A DNA stretch of 64,000 nt, taken from the NCBI RefSeq assembly GCF_019263805.1, contig NZ_CP079195.1, positions 685,501 through 749,500 of the forward strand, written 5' to 3'. Positions 45,143-54,106 of the stretch are shown one piece after another. Position 1 is the first letter of the stretch. Every line of letters starts with the position of its first letter. The translations under genes were made by a program, and so were the position numbers. The notes under the pieces are model-generated. The model had not been told where the DNA came from, did not search any database, and was given only the letters and a program-made list of their open reading frames with translations. This DNA comes from Polaribacter sp. NJDZ03. GTDB lineage: Bacteria; Bacteroidota; Bacteroidia; Flavobacteriales; Flavobacteriaceae.

Positions 45143-45709
45143 TTACTCTTTAATACGTTCTTGATACGTTCCTTTAGTCGTTTCTATCTTAATTTTATCT
45201 CCTTCATTAATAAATAAAGGTACATTTACAGATGCTCCTGTTTCTACTGTTGCAGGTTTTGTTGCATTTGTAGCTGTATTTCCTTTAACACCAGGTTCTG
45301 CATGAGTAACTTCTAAAATTACACTTGCTGGTAAATCTACAGATAGTGGCATATTATCTTCAGAATTGATGATAATTGTTACAATTTCTCCTTCTTTCAT
45401 TAAACCAGGGTTATCTAAAGCTGCTTCTAACAAACGAATTTGTGTATAATCTGCTTCATTCATAAAATGGTAAAACTCACCATCATGATATAAAAACTGA
45501 AATTTATGAGTTTCTACTCTTACGTCATCAATTTTTCTTCCTGCAGGAAAAGTATTATCAACCACTTTACCGTTGGTAACACTTTTTAATTTTGTTCTAA
45601 CAAATGCAGGTCCTTTACCAGGTTTAACATGTAAGAATTCTATAATTTTGTATATATCATTATTGTATCTAATACATAATCCGTTTCTAATATCTGATGT
45701 AGTTGCCAT
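45143..45709 (-). CDS. efp: Translation elongation factor P
   Basis: A 188-residue EF-P of three beta domains. The tip of domain I has HVKPGKGPAFV with Lys32, the residue that bears the modification in many bacteria. The tail EGDKIKIETTKGTYQER is typical. It relieves ribosome stalling at polyproline. It is placed between lpxA and the second lpxD-like gene, a common order in Bacteroidota. The modifying enzyme is not visible in the window. Confidence 0.97.
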   Translation of the reverse strand: MATTSDIRNGLCIRYNNDIYKIIEFLHVKPGKGPAFVRTKLKSVTNGKVVDNTFPAGRKIDDVRVETHKFQFLYHDGEFYHFMNEADYTQIRLLEAALDNPGLMKEGEIVTIIINSEDNMPLSVDLPASVILEVTHAEPGVKGNTATNATKPATVETGASVNVPLFINEGDKIKIETTKGTYQERIKE

Positions 45710-45804
45710 ATTTTATTGTGCTGTTTGCCTTTAGCTATTTACCGTAGGCAATATTTGTTAATTTTAGTTTTAAGCTTTATAAACGATACTTTTAATATAG
45801 AAAA

Positions 45805-46590
45805 TTAATTGGCTTTAAAATACCCTTTCATAATTCCCCTATGCGAATCTTTAATAAATTGTACTATTTCATCGCGTTCTGGAGTTGCTTCCATTTCTGC
45901 TTCAATAATATTTATTGCCTGAGTAGTGTTGTAATTTTTTTGAAATAAAATTCTATAAATATCTTGAACTTCTCTTATCTTTTCTGTTGTAAATCCTCTT
46001 CTTCTTAGTCCTACAGAATTAATCCCTACATAAGAAAGTGGCTCTCTTGCCGCTTTTACAAATGGCGGAACATCTTTTCTTACCAAAGAACCGCCTGTTA
46101 CAAATGCGTGATTTCCTACAGATGCAAACTGGTGAACTGCCACCATACCTGCTAAAACAACATTGTCTCCAATAGTAACATGCCCTGCTAAGGTTGTATT
46201 GTTAGAAAAAATACAATTATCACCAACAAATGTATCATGTGCTATATGACAATATGCCATAATTAAACAATTGTCTCCAATTTTGGTTTTCATTCTATCT
46301 GAAGTACCTCTGTTTATGGTAACACATTCTCTAATAGTAACATTATTACCAATTTCTACAGTAGTTTCCTCATCATTAAATTTTAAATCTTGCGGAATTG
46401 CAGAAATTACTGCTCCTGGAAAAATTCTACAATTTTCACCAATTTTAGCACCTTCCATTATGGTTACGTTAGATCCAATCCAAGTTCCAGAACCAATGGT
46501 TACGTTATTATGAATGGTAGTAAAAGGTTCTATTACTACGTTTCTTGCTATTTTTGCTTGCGGATGTACATACGCTAAAGGTTGATTCAT
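45805..46590 (-). CDS. lpxA: Acyl-ACP-UDP-N-acetylglucosamine O-acyltransferase LpxA
   Basis: A 261-residue left-handed beta-helix acyltransferase. Hexapeptide repeats run from residue 5 to about 185, and the catalytic His lies in CHIAHDTFVG. The C-terminal helical domain has VGINSVGLRRRGFTTEKIREVQDIYR. First step of lipid A synthesis. It lies 3 bp after lpxC-fabZ and is followed by efp. Full length. Confidence 0.97.
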   Translation of the reverse strand: MNQPLAYVHPQAKIARNVVIEPFTTIHNNVTIGSGTWIGSNVTIMEGAKIGENCRIFPGAVISAIPQDLKFNDEETTVEIGNNVTIRECVTINRGTSDRMKTKIGDNCLIMAYCHIAHDTFVGDNCIFSNNTTLAGHVTIGDNVVLAGMVAVHQFASVGNHAFVTGGSLVRKDVPPFVKAAREPLSYVGINSVGLRRRGFTTEKIREVQDIYRILFQKNYNTTQAINIIEAEMEATPERDEIVQFIKDSHRGIMKGYFKAN

Positions 46591-46593
46591 AGT

Positions 46594-47985
46594 TTATTTT
46601 TTTCTAGCAATTTGAGCCATTAATTCTGCTTCTGCAACTATTTTTCCGTTCGCATAAGCATACGCTTGCATGTGGCAAATACCTCTTCTTATTGGAGTAA
46701 TTAGCTCACATTTAAAGGTTAAGGTATCTCCAGGTAAAACTTTTTGTTTAAACTTTACTTTATCCATCTTCATAAAATAAGTAAGGTAATTTTCTGGATC
46801 TGGTACCGTATGTAAAACTAAAACGCCACCACATTGTGCCATTGCCTCAACTTGTAATACTCCTGGCATAACAGGTGAACCTGGAAAATGACCAACGAAA
46901 AAGTTTTCGTTCATGGTTACATTTTTCATACCAACAACGTGGGTGTCAGAAAGCTCTAAAATCCTATCAATCAATAAAAAAGGAGGTCTGTGAGGTAAGA
47001 CTTCCATAATTTGATGAATATCCATTAAAGGAGGTAAATTCAAATCGTATTGAGGAACGTTATTTCTTTTTTCTTGCTTAATAATTTTGGCTAATTTCTT
47101 TGCAAAAGTAGTATTAATTAAATGTCCTGGTTTGTTTGCAATAACTTTACCTCTAATTCTAATACCAACTAAAGCTAAATCTCCAATTACATCTAATAAC
47201 TTATGTCTTGCAGCTTCATTAGCCCAATGTAAAGTAAGATTGTCTAAAATACCGTTTGGTTTAACAGTTATATTATCTTTTTTAAATGCTGTTTTTAATT
47301 TTTCCATAGTTGCTGTAGACAATTCTTTGTCTACATAAACAATAGCATTGTTTAAATCACCACCTTTAATTAGATCGTGCTCTAAAAGCATTTCTATTTC
47401 ATGTAAAAAACTAAATGTTCTAGCATCAGCAATTTCTTCTTTAAAATCAGAAATCTTTTCTAAGTTAGCATTTTGAGTACCTAATATTTTAGTACCAAAA
47501 TCTACCATAGTTGTCACTTGGTATTCATCTGATGGCATTAAAATAATTTCACTTCCTGTAACTTCATCCTTAAAAGAAATAATTTCTTTTACTACATATT
47601 CTTCTATATCTGCATCTTGCTCTTGTATACCAGCACTTTCTAATGCTTCTACAAAATATTTAGAAGAACCATCCATAATTGGTGGTTCTGAAGAATCTAA
47701 TTCTATTAAAAGGTTGTCTATATCTAAACCAACAGCGGCAGCCAAAACATGCTCTGTAGTCTGGATTTGAACACCATTTCGCTCTAAGTTTGTACCTCTT
47801 TGCGTATTTACTACATATTCTGCATTTGCCTCAATAATTGGAGATCCTTCTAAATCTATTCTGCTAAAAGCAAAACCATGATTAACAGGGGCAGGTTTTA
47901 TAGTCATATTAACAGTGTTACCAGTGTGTAAACCTACACCAGATAAACTTACCTCTTTCTGAATTGTCTTTTGCTTCTTACTCAT
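46594..47985 (-). CDS. lpxC/fabZ: Bifunctional LpxC-FabZ
   Basis: A 463-residue fusion. Residues 1-305 are the zinc deacetylase LpxC (TEHVLAA with a zinc His near 78; HWANEAARHKLLDVIGDLAL with the second zinc His/Asp set). Residues about 315-463 are FabZ (HRPPFLLIDRI, FFVGHFPGSPVMPGVLQVEAMAQ). The fusion joins the committed step of lipid A synthesis to the dehydratase that draws on the same 3-hydroxyacyl-ACP pool, and is characteristic of Bacteroidota. It overlaps the lpxD stop region by 8 bp. Confidence 0.97.
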   Translation of the reverse strand: MSKKQKTIQKEVSLSGVGLHTGNTVNMTIKPAPVNHGFAFSRIDLEGSPIIEANAEYVVNTQRGTNLERNGVQIQTTEHVLAAAVGLDIDNLLIELDSSEPPIMDGSSKYFVEALESAGIQEQDADIEEYVVKEIISFKDEVTGSEIILMPSDEYQVTTMVDFGTKILGTQNANLEKISDFKEEIADARTFSFLHEIEMLLEHDLIKGGDLNNAIVYVDKELSTATMEKLKTAFKKDNITVKPNGILDNLTLHWANEAARHKLLDVIGDLALVGIRIRGKVIANKPGHLINTTFAKKLAKIIKQEKRNNVPQYDLNLPPLMDIHQIMEVLPHRPPFLLIDRILELSDTHVVGMKNVTMNENFFVGHFPGSPVMPGVLQVEAMAQCGGVLVLHTVPDPENYLTYFMKMDKVKFKQKVLPGDTLTFKCELITPIRRGICHMQAYAYANGKIVAEAELMAQIARKK

Positions 47986-49021
47986 TTATTATCAGTTTTT
48001 GAGACTTCAACTCTTTTTCTATATTGTTAATTTTCGATGCTATTTTAGGTAAATTTCTAAAATAAACCGAACTTTTATTAAAATCTTGTATCTTAAATGC
48101 AGGTGAACCATTTACCATCTCATTATCTTTTAAACTTTTAGAGATACCTGCTTGGGCTAATATTTTTACATTATTACCTATAGTTATATGACCGGCAAAA
48201 CCTACTTGTCCTCCAATCATACAATTTTCACCAATTTTGGTAGAACCTGCAATACCAGTTTGAGCTGCAATTACGGTGTTCTTACCTATTTCTACATTGT
48301 GGGCTACTTGTATTTGATTGTCTAACTTTACACCTTCATGTATAATTGTAGAGCCCATAGTAGCTCTATCTATTGTACACGCAGAGCCAATATCTACATT
48401 GTCTTTTATAATAACATTACCTATTTGAGGTATGGCAGTATATACGCCGTTTTTATCTGGTGCAAAACCAAATCCATCTCCACCTATAATAGATCCAGAA
48501 TGAATTTTACAACTATTTCCTATTATTGTTTCAGAATAAATTTTCACTCCAGAGAATATAACGCAATTATCTCCCACAACTGTATTGTCTCCAATATAAG
48601 CATGCGGATAAATCTTTACATTGTCTCCTAAAACTACATTTTCTCCAATATACGAGAACGCACCAATATATTCATTAACACCTATTTTAGCCGAATCAGA
48701 AATAAAATGAGGTACTTCTCTACCTTGTTTGTTATTTTTAACTTCATTGTAAAATGCTAATATTTTAGAAAAAGCTTCATAAGCACTTTCTACTTTTATT
48801 AGTGTTACATTCACTTCTTTTTCCGGAACAAAAGTACTGTTAACAATAACTACAGATGCATTTGTAGTATATAAAAAAGATTTATATTTTAGGTTAGAGA
48901 GAAAGGTTAAAGAACCTTTTTCTCCTTCTTCTATTTTAGATAATTTAGAAACTTCTACATCAGAATTACCAACGATGTCACCTTCTAAAATATCTGCTAT
49001 TTGTTGTGCTGTAAATTTCAT
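47978..49021 (-). CDS. lpxD: UDP-3-O-acylglucosamine N-acyltransferase LpxD
   Basis: A 347-residue LpxD starting at the ATG at 49021 (MKFTAQQIADILEGD); a TTG at 49030 is inside the promoter. The N-terminal domain binds the nucleotide sugar, the beta helix spans about 105-300, and QIQVAHNVEIG contains the catalytic His. The C-terminal helix follows. It adds the N-linked acyl chain in lipid A. First in the run lpxD, lpxC-fabZ, lpxA, with an 8-bp overlap to the next gene. A second shorter homologue is encoded at 44151-45077. Confidence 0.96.
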   Translation of the reverse strand: MKFTAQQIADILEGDIVGNSDVEVSKLSKIEEGEKGSLTFLSNLKYKSFLYTTNASVVIVNSTFVPEKEVNVTLIKVESAYEAFSKILAFYNEVKNNKQGREVPHFISDSAKIGVNEYIGAFSYIGENVVLGDNVKIYPHAYIGDNTVVGDNCVIFSGVKIYSETIIGNSCKIHSGSIIGGDGFGFAPDKNGVYTAIPQIGNVIIKDNVDIGSACTIDRATMGSTIIHEGVKLDNQIQVAHNVEIGKNTVIAAQTGIAGSTKIGENCMIGGQVGFAGHITIGNNVKILAQAGISKSLKDNEMVNGSPAFKIQDFNKSSVYFRNLPKIASKINNIEKELKSQKLIINE

Positions 49022-49027
49022 TAATCG

Positions 49028-49035
49028 CAAAAATA
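49028..49035 (-). promoter_or_regulatory. lpxD promoter -7 element
   Basis: TATTTTTG on the minus strand is 6 bp before the lpxD ATG. Transcription would start at or very near the start codon, implying a leaderless or almost leaderless mRNA. No TTG -33 box is evident, so confidence is moderate. Confidence 0.4.
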
Positions 49036-49066
49036 TAAAATTTATAGTGATTTGGCTAATCTCATT

Positions 49067-50290
49067 CTATTTTGGATAACAAATAAAGTATTTTATTACT
49101 GGATTTGTAAGCGCTTGTAAATTTAATTGATCTGATGCTTTGGCAATATCTCTTAGTTTTCCCTTTTTATTCAGAATAAAAATAGGTTTTTCTTGCTGAT
49201 ATGCTTGATTTTCTATTTTTTTGGTGAAAACAAAATATTTTACTTCGTTTTCTGAAAGCTCCAATTTTTTTGAAACTTTATTTATTTTTTTATTTAATTC
49301 AGCCGTTTCAAACTCCTTTTGTTGAATTTCTATACGCAACAATTTTCTATCAACAATCATTTTAGATAATAAAGATAAAATTTTATCACTATGATTTGTC
49401 CATTCTTTTATGGCAGACATTACATCATAATCATCTAATTTAGAAAACATTTCTAACGTTTCATCAGTAAAGTTCTCTTGTGATATTTTTTTATATAGAA
49501 AATAACGTAAAGAAGTACTTGCAAATAATTCCACGCCATTATCCGCCAATTCTTTTGCTCTTTTTAAAACATTAACCAGCATATTTTCTGCTACCAAACC
49601 TGTTTTATGTAAATATACTTGCCAATACATTAATCGTCTAGCAATTAAAAAGTTTTCTACAGAATAAATTCCTTTTCCTTCAATAACTAATTCATCGTCT
49701 TTTACATTCATCATGGCAATTAACCGATCGGAAGAAATATTACCTTCTGTAACACCTGTGTAAAAACTATCGCGTTTTAAATAATCTAATCTGTCTATAT
49801 CTAATTGACTAGATATAAGCTTGCACAAAAACTTTCTAGGATATTTCCCTTCAAATATTTCGATTGCTATATCTAACTTTCCATTAAACTCATCATTTAG
49901 CTTTCTCATAAATTTTAATGAAATTTCTTCATGAGAAATGCCATTTACAATACTATGCTCTAAAGCATGCGAGAAAGCTCCATGACCAATATCGTGCAAT
50001 AAAATTGCTATATACAAACCATTTTCTTCTTCTTCAGAAATTTTTACCTGCTTAAAACGTAAAACTCTTACTGCTTTTTGCATTAAATGCATGCAACCAA
50101 TTGCATGATGAAAACGGGTGTGATTAGCTCCTGGATACACCAAGTTAGAAAAACCCATTTGGGCAATTCTTCTTAAACGTTGAAAATAACGATGTTCTAT
50201 TAAATCAAAAATTAAAGTATTTGGTATTTGTATAAACCCATAAATAGGATCATTCAAAATCTTTAATTTATTATGTTTTTTATTCTTCAA
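49067..50290 (-). CDS. HD-domain metal-dependent phosphohydrolase
   Basis: A 407-residue HD-domain protein. The metal site is read from HAIGCMHLMQKAV and ILLHDIGHGAFSHALEHSI (HD pair plus HxxxH). The N-terminal sequence resembles dGTPase/YwfO-like proteins (INDPIYGFIQIP). The family hydrolyses dNTPs or other nucleotides; the exact substrate is unknown. It lies 45 bp upstream of lpxD in the same direction, but the latter has its own promoter-like box. Good full-length match. Confidence 0.92.
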   Translation of the reverse strand: MKNKKHNKLKILNDPIYGFIQIPNTLIFDLIEHRYFQRLRRIAQMGFSNLVYPGANHTRFHHAIGCMHLMQKAVRVLRFKQVKISEEEENGLYIAILLHDIGHGAFSHALEHSIVNGISHEEISLKFMRKLNDEFNGKLDIAIEIFEGKYPRKFLCKLISSQLDIDRLDYLKRDSFYTGVTEGNISSDRLIAMMNVKDDELVIEGKGIYSVENFLIARRLMYWQVYLHKTGLVAENMLVNVLKRAKELADNGVELFASTSLRYFLYKKISQENFTDETLEMFSKLDDYDVMSAIKEWTNHSDKILSLLSKMIVDRKLLRIEIQQKEFETAELNKKINKVSKKLELSENEVKYFVFTKKIENQAYQQEKPIFILNKKGKLRDIAKASDQLNLQALTNPVIKYFICYPK

Positions 50291-50523
50291 ATGAGTGTTT
50301 TTATCAATCTATGGCAAAGTACAAATTAATGCCACGAACCAGCAAATTTAAAGTTTTAGTTTTTTCTGAAAGCAATTATGTTTAGAAAATAGAAATTTGT
50401 TAAGAAAATAAAATAAATAGCGCTATTTATACTAAAAATTCTAGGTTTCAATTATTTGTAAGTATGCCAAAATTGGCAATATTTTATCATTTTTAAAGTC
50501 AAAAAAGTATAACTTTTAATTAC

Positions 50524-50544
50524 TTTTATCATTAAATGATAAAA
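50524..50544. promoter_or_regulatory. Palindrome upstream of porX
   Basis: TTTATCATT and AATGATAAA flank a single central A, extended by one T and A, giving a perfect 21-bp palindrome ending 14 bp before the porX ATG at 50559. It may be an operator or an mRNA hairpin near the ribosome site. A related half, TTTTATCATTTTTAA, occurs at 50485-50499. Confidence 0.45.
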
Positions 50545-50558
50545 TGATAAACAAAAAT

Positions 50559-52106
50559 ATGAGCAGTATACAAATTTTATGGGTAGATGATGAAATAGAG
50601 TTATTAAAACCGCACATTCTTTTTTTGGAACGTAAAAATTATAAAGTAACTACTTGTACTAATGGCGCAGATGCTATTGATTTAGTAGGTGAACAAAATT
50701 TTGATATCGTTTTTTTAGATGAAAACATGCCTGGATTAACAGGCTTAGATACACTTGCAGAAATTAAACAAATACATGCAAATTTGCCTGTTGTTATGAT
50801 TACAAAAAGTGAAGAAGAGTATATAATGGAAGAAGCAATTGGTTCTAAAATTGCAGATTATTTAATAAAACCAGTAAACCCAAATCAAATATTATTAAGT
50901 TTAAAAAAGAACTTAGATCATTCTCGTTTAGTTTCAGAAAAAACCACTTCTAACTATCAGCAAGAATTTAGAAAAATTTCTATGGATTTAGCCATGGTAA
51001 ATTCTTATGAAGAATGGATAGATCTTTATAAAAAATTGGTGCATTGGGAGTTAGAGTTAGAGAATATTAGCGACCCTGGAATGTTAGGTATTTTAGAAAG
51101 CCAGAAACAAGAAGCCAATAGTCAGTTTTTTAAATTCATCAAAAAAAATTATGAAGATTTTTTAACAGCACACGACAAACCAACTTTTTCTCATACACTT
51201 TTTAAAAACTATGTGGTACCAGAATTAAGTAAAGACCAAGGGGTTTTGTGGGTTGTAATTGATAATTTACGTTACGACCAATACCGAATTTTAGAGCCTT
51301 TAATTAATAACCATTACAAAAAGGACCAAGAATATTCTTATTTCTCTATTTTACCAACAGCAACCCAGTACGCTAGAAATGCTATTTTTTCAGGTTTGAT
51401 GCCTTCTGAAATGGAAAAACGTCATCCAACTTTTTGGAAAAATGATACCGACGAAGGCGGAATGAATTTGTTTGAAAACGATTTCTTAGCAGCACAAATA
51501 AAACGTTTAGGGTTAGATATTAAACACGAATACTATAAAATTACCACGCTAAAAAACGGTAAAGAGTTAGCCGATAATTACAACGGAACTAAACAAAACG
51601 ATTTAACTGCTGTTGTGTATAACTTTGTAGATATGTTGTCGCATTCTAAAACAGAAATGGAAGTAATAAAAGAATTGGCTGGAGACGATAAAGCATACAG
51701 AAGCCTTACGTTAAGCTGGTTTAAAAACTCGCCATTGTTCGAGATTATTCAAAAAGCCCAACAATTAGGTCAGAAATTAATTATTACTACAGACCACGGA
51801 ACCATTAATTGCAAAAACCCAACCAAGGTAATTGGCGATAAAAACATTAGCGCTAATTTACGTTACAAAACTGGTAGAAGTCTTTCTTACGAAGAAAAAG
51901 ACGTGTATGCAGTAAGAAACCCAAAAGATATCTTTTTACCAACTATTGCAATGAATAGTCCATTTATTTTTGCTAAAGAAGACCTGTTTTTTGCATATCC
52001 TAATAACTTTAATCACTTTGTAAAATACTACAAAAACACCTATCAACATGGCGGAATTTCATTAGAAGAAGTCATTATTCCGTGCGCAGTTTATAGTCCG
52101 AAGTAA
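50559..52106 (+). CDS. porX: PorX-type response regulator with PglZ/alkaline-phosphatase-like domain
   Basis: A 515-residue protein starting at the ATG at 50559 (MSSIQILWVDDE); an upstream in-frame ATG at 50544 lies on the edge of the palindrome. Residues 1-120 are a response-regulator receiver with Asp54 as phosphoacceptor (FDIVFLDENMPG). The remainder is an effector of the PglZ/alkaline-phosphatase superfamily with LITTDHG-type metal motifs (IITTDHGTINC). PorX controls type IX secretion genes together with PorY and SigP; PorY is not in the window. It fits the T9SS cargo encoded at 54107. Confidence 0.93.
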   Translation: MSSIQILWVDDEIELLKPHILFLERKNYKVTTCTNGADAIDLVGEQNFDIVFLDENMPGLTGLDTLAEIKQIHANLPVVMITKSEEEYIMEEAIGSKIADYLIKPVNPNQILLSLKKNLDHSRLVSEKTTSNYQQEFRKISMDLAMVNSYEEWIDLYKKLVHWELELENISDPGMLGILESQKQEANSQFFKFIKKNYEDFLTAHDKPTFSHTLFKNYVVPELSKDQGVLWVVIDNLRYDQYRILEPLINNHYKKDQEYSYFSILPTATQYARNAIFSGLMPSEMEKRHPTFWKNDTDEGGMNLFENDFLAAQIKRLGLDIKHEYYKITTLKNGKELADNYNGTKQNDLTAVVYNFVDMLSHSKTEMEVIKELAGDDKAYRSLTLSWFKNSPLFEIIQKAQQLGQKLIITTDHGTINCKNPTKVIGDKNISANLRYKTGRSLSYEEKDVYAVRNPKDIFLPTIAMNSPFIFAKEDLFFAYPNNFNHFVKYYKNTYQHGGISLEEVIIPCAVYSPK

Positions 52107-52448
52107 AGAGTTTACATTTATTTTCTATTGATTCTATAAAATTATAGTTTCAATTATTAGAAGCTATTTTCTATCTTCAATACTCGATTTTTTTTTGATA
52201 AAGAAGTAAAAAAAAGCTCAAACAAAAGCTAGTCTTTGTCTTAACAAAAGATTCAATCATAGCTAAAATTCTTTGCTAACAAAATTAATTATAGAAAAGT
52301 CTGATAGGTTTTAAATACTTGTCAGACTTTTTACATTTAACAAATTGAGTAGTAAAAACATATCGTTATTAATAATCTTTAATAACTTTATATATTATTG
52401 ACAGAAAACAGTAACAAAATACTGAATACTTTTTATATTTTTGTCTTT
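52107..52448. other. Intergenic region with porX terminator
   Basis: The 342-bp gap holds no credible gene. AAAAGTCTGA (52295-52304) and TCAGACTTTT (52322-52331) form an intrinsic terminator for porX. TATTTTTG at 52436-52443 is a possible -7 box for tsaE, only 6 bp before its ATG. Confidence 0.6.
52295..52332 (+). terminator. porX terminator
   Basis: A perfect 10-bp stem, AAAAGTCTGA / TCAGACTTTT, with a 17-base loop and T-rich end, about 190 bp after porX. Confidence 0.8.
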
Positions 52449-52856
52449 ATGAACAAAAACTATTCTTTAGACAATTTATCTGAAGTTGCAGCAGAACTTA
52501 TTTCATCCGTAGAAAATAAAACTTTATTGTTTTACGGACAAATGGGCGTTGGCAAAACAACACTTATTAAAGAGATCTGCAAACAGTTAGGTGTTTTAGA
52601 CAACATATCCTCTCCTACTTTTTCATTAGTTAATGAATATCAGACTAAAAATAATGAAAAAGTTTTCCATTTCGATTTTTACAGAATTACAGACCAAGAA
52701 GAAGCTTTAGACATGGGAATTGAAGAATATTTAGATAATAATGATTGGTGTTTAATAGAATGGCCAGAAAATATAGAAAATTTACTACCTTTAGAGGCTG
52801 TTCAAATTTATTTGACTATTTTAAATAACGAACAACGAAACATTCAACTTAAATAA
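52449..52856 (+). CDS. tsaE: tRNA threonylcarbamoyladenosine biosynthesis ATPase TsaE
   Basis: A 135-residue P-loop ATPase with FYGQMGVGKTTLIKEIC (Walker A), SSPTFSLVNEY and DFYRI...GIEEYL...WPE, the TsaE pattern. The ATG at 52449 (MNKNYSLDNL) is preferred to an upstream TTG reading that would add 17 odd residues. It works with TsaB and TsaD to make the t6A base in tRNA. It is followed 7 bp later by alanine dehydrogenase. Confidence 0.96.
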   Translation: MNKNYSLDNLSEVAAELISSVENKTLLFYGQMGVGKTTLIKEICKQLGVLDNISSPTFSLVNEYQTKNNEKVFHFDFYRITDQEEALDMGIEEYLDNNDWCLIEWPENIENLLPLEAVQIYLTILNNEQRNIQLK

Positions 52857-52863
52857 CCTAACT

Positions 52864-54060
52864 ATGAGTTCATTTTCTCCTTTCAGTAAAGAAGAATTGC
52901 TTCCGCAAGAAGAAATGTTGGAAATTAAAAGGCAAAAAGGAGAACTATTTATTGGTTTGCCTAAAGAAACCCATTTAGGCGAAAAACGAGTTTGTTTGAC
53001 GCCAGATGCCGTTTCTGCATTATGTGCTCACGGACATAGAGTTGTAATAGAAACAGGTGCAGGAGATAATGCAAATTATGCAGATAGAGAATATTCTGAA
53101 GCAGGTGCTAAAATTTCTTACGATGTAGAAGAAGCTTTTAAATGTAATATTGTCTTAAAAGTTGCACCCCCCACAGAAAGTGAAATTGATTATATGAATC
53201 CGCAAACGATTCTAATTTCTTCTTTGCAGTTAAAAACTCAAAACAAAAAATACTTTGAGTGTTTATCAAAAAAAAGAATTACTGCTGTTGCCTTCGATTA
53301 TATTAAAGACGACCATAACACGTATCCTATTGTAAAATCTTTAAGTGAAATTGCAGGTGCCGCTTCTGTATTAATTGCAGCAGAATTAATGAGCGGAATT
53401 AATAAAGGAAACGGACTATTATTGGGTAATATTGGTGGCGTTCCGCCTTCTAGCGTTGTTATTTTTGGTGCCGGAACTGTTGGTGAATATGCAGCAAAAA
53501 CTGCTATTGGCTTAGGTGCAAGAGTAAAAGTTTTTGATAATTCTATTAGTAAATTACGTAAACTACAAGATTCTTTAAGCGCCCCTATTTACACATCTAC
53601 ACTGCAGCCAAAGTCGGTTGCAAAGGCATTAATGCGTGCAGATGTAGCAATTGGAGCAATAAGAGGTAAAAATAGATCGCCCATTTGTGCTACAGAAGAG
53701 ATGGTAGAAACCATGAAAGAAGGAGCTGTAATTATAGATGTTAGTATAGATAGAGGTGGTTGTTTTGAAACCTCTAATGTAACTACACATAAAACACCTA
53801 CTTTTATAAAACATGGTGTTGTACATTACTGCGTACCAAATATTCCTGCTCGTTATGCAAGAACAGCTTCTTTATCTATTAGTAATATTTTTACCCCATA
53901 TTTATTAAATATTGCAGAAGAAGGCGGTTTTGAAAATGCCGCTCGTTTTGATAAAAGTTTACGAAACGGAATGTATTTCTATCACGGAATTCTTACAAAC
54001 AAAACAGTAGCAGATTGGTTCGATTTGCCTTACAGAGATATTAATTTATTAATTATTTAA
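52864..54060 (+). CDS. ald: Alanine dehydrogenase
   Basis: A 398-residue alanine dehydrogenase / PNT-family protein. PKETHLGEKRVCLTPDAV holds the substrate site, GNIGGVPPSSVVIFGAGTVGEYAAKTAIGLGA the Rossmann motif, and IIDVSIDRGG a conserved C-terminal stretch. Residues 1-30 are an extra N-terminal extension typical of Bacteroidota. It interconverts alanine and pyruvate with NAD. It is linked to tsaE by a 7-bp gap, a common flavobacterial pair. Confidence 0.94.
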   Translation: MSSFSPFSKEELLPQEEMLEIKRQKGELFIGLPKETHLGEKRVCLTPDAVSALCAHGHRVVIETGAGDNANYADREYSEAGAKISYDVEEAFKCNIVLKVAPPTESEIDYMNPQTILISSLQLKTQNKKYFECLSKKRITAVAFDYIKDDHNTYPIVKSLSEIAGAASVLIAAELMSGINKGNGLLLGNIGGVPPSSVVIFGAGTVGEYAAKTAIGLGARVKVFDNSISKLRKLQDSLSAPIYTSTLQPKSVAKALMRADVAIGAIRGKNRSPICATEEMVETMKEGAVIIDVSIDRGGCFETSNVTTHKTPTFIKHGVVHYCVPNIPARYARTASLSISNIFTPYLLNIAEEGGFENAARFDKSLRNGMYFYHGILTNKTVADWFDLPYRDINLLII

Positions 54061-54106
54061 CCTCCCTCATAACAACAATATTTTTCTATTATAAACATTT
54101 ATTAAT

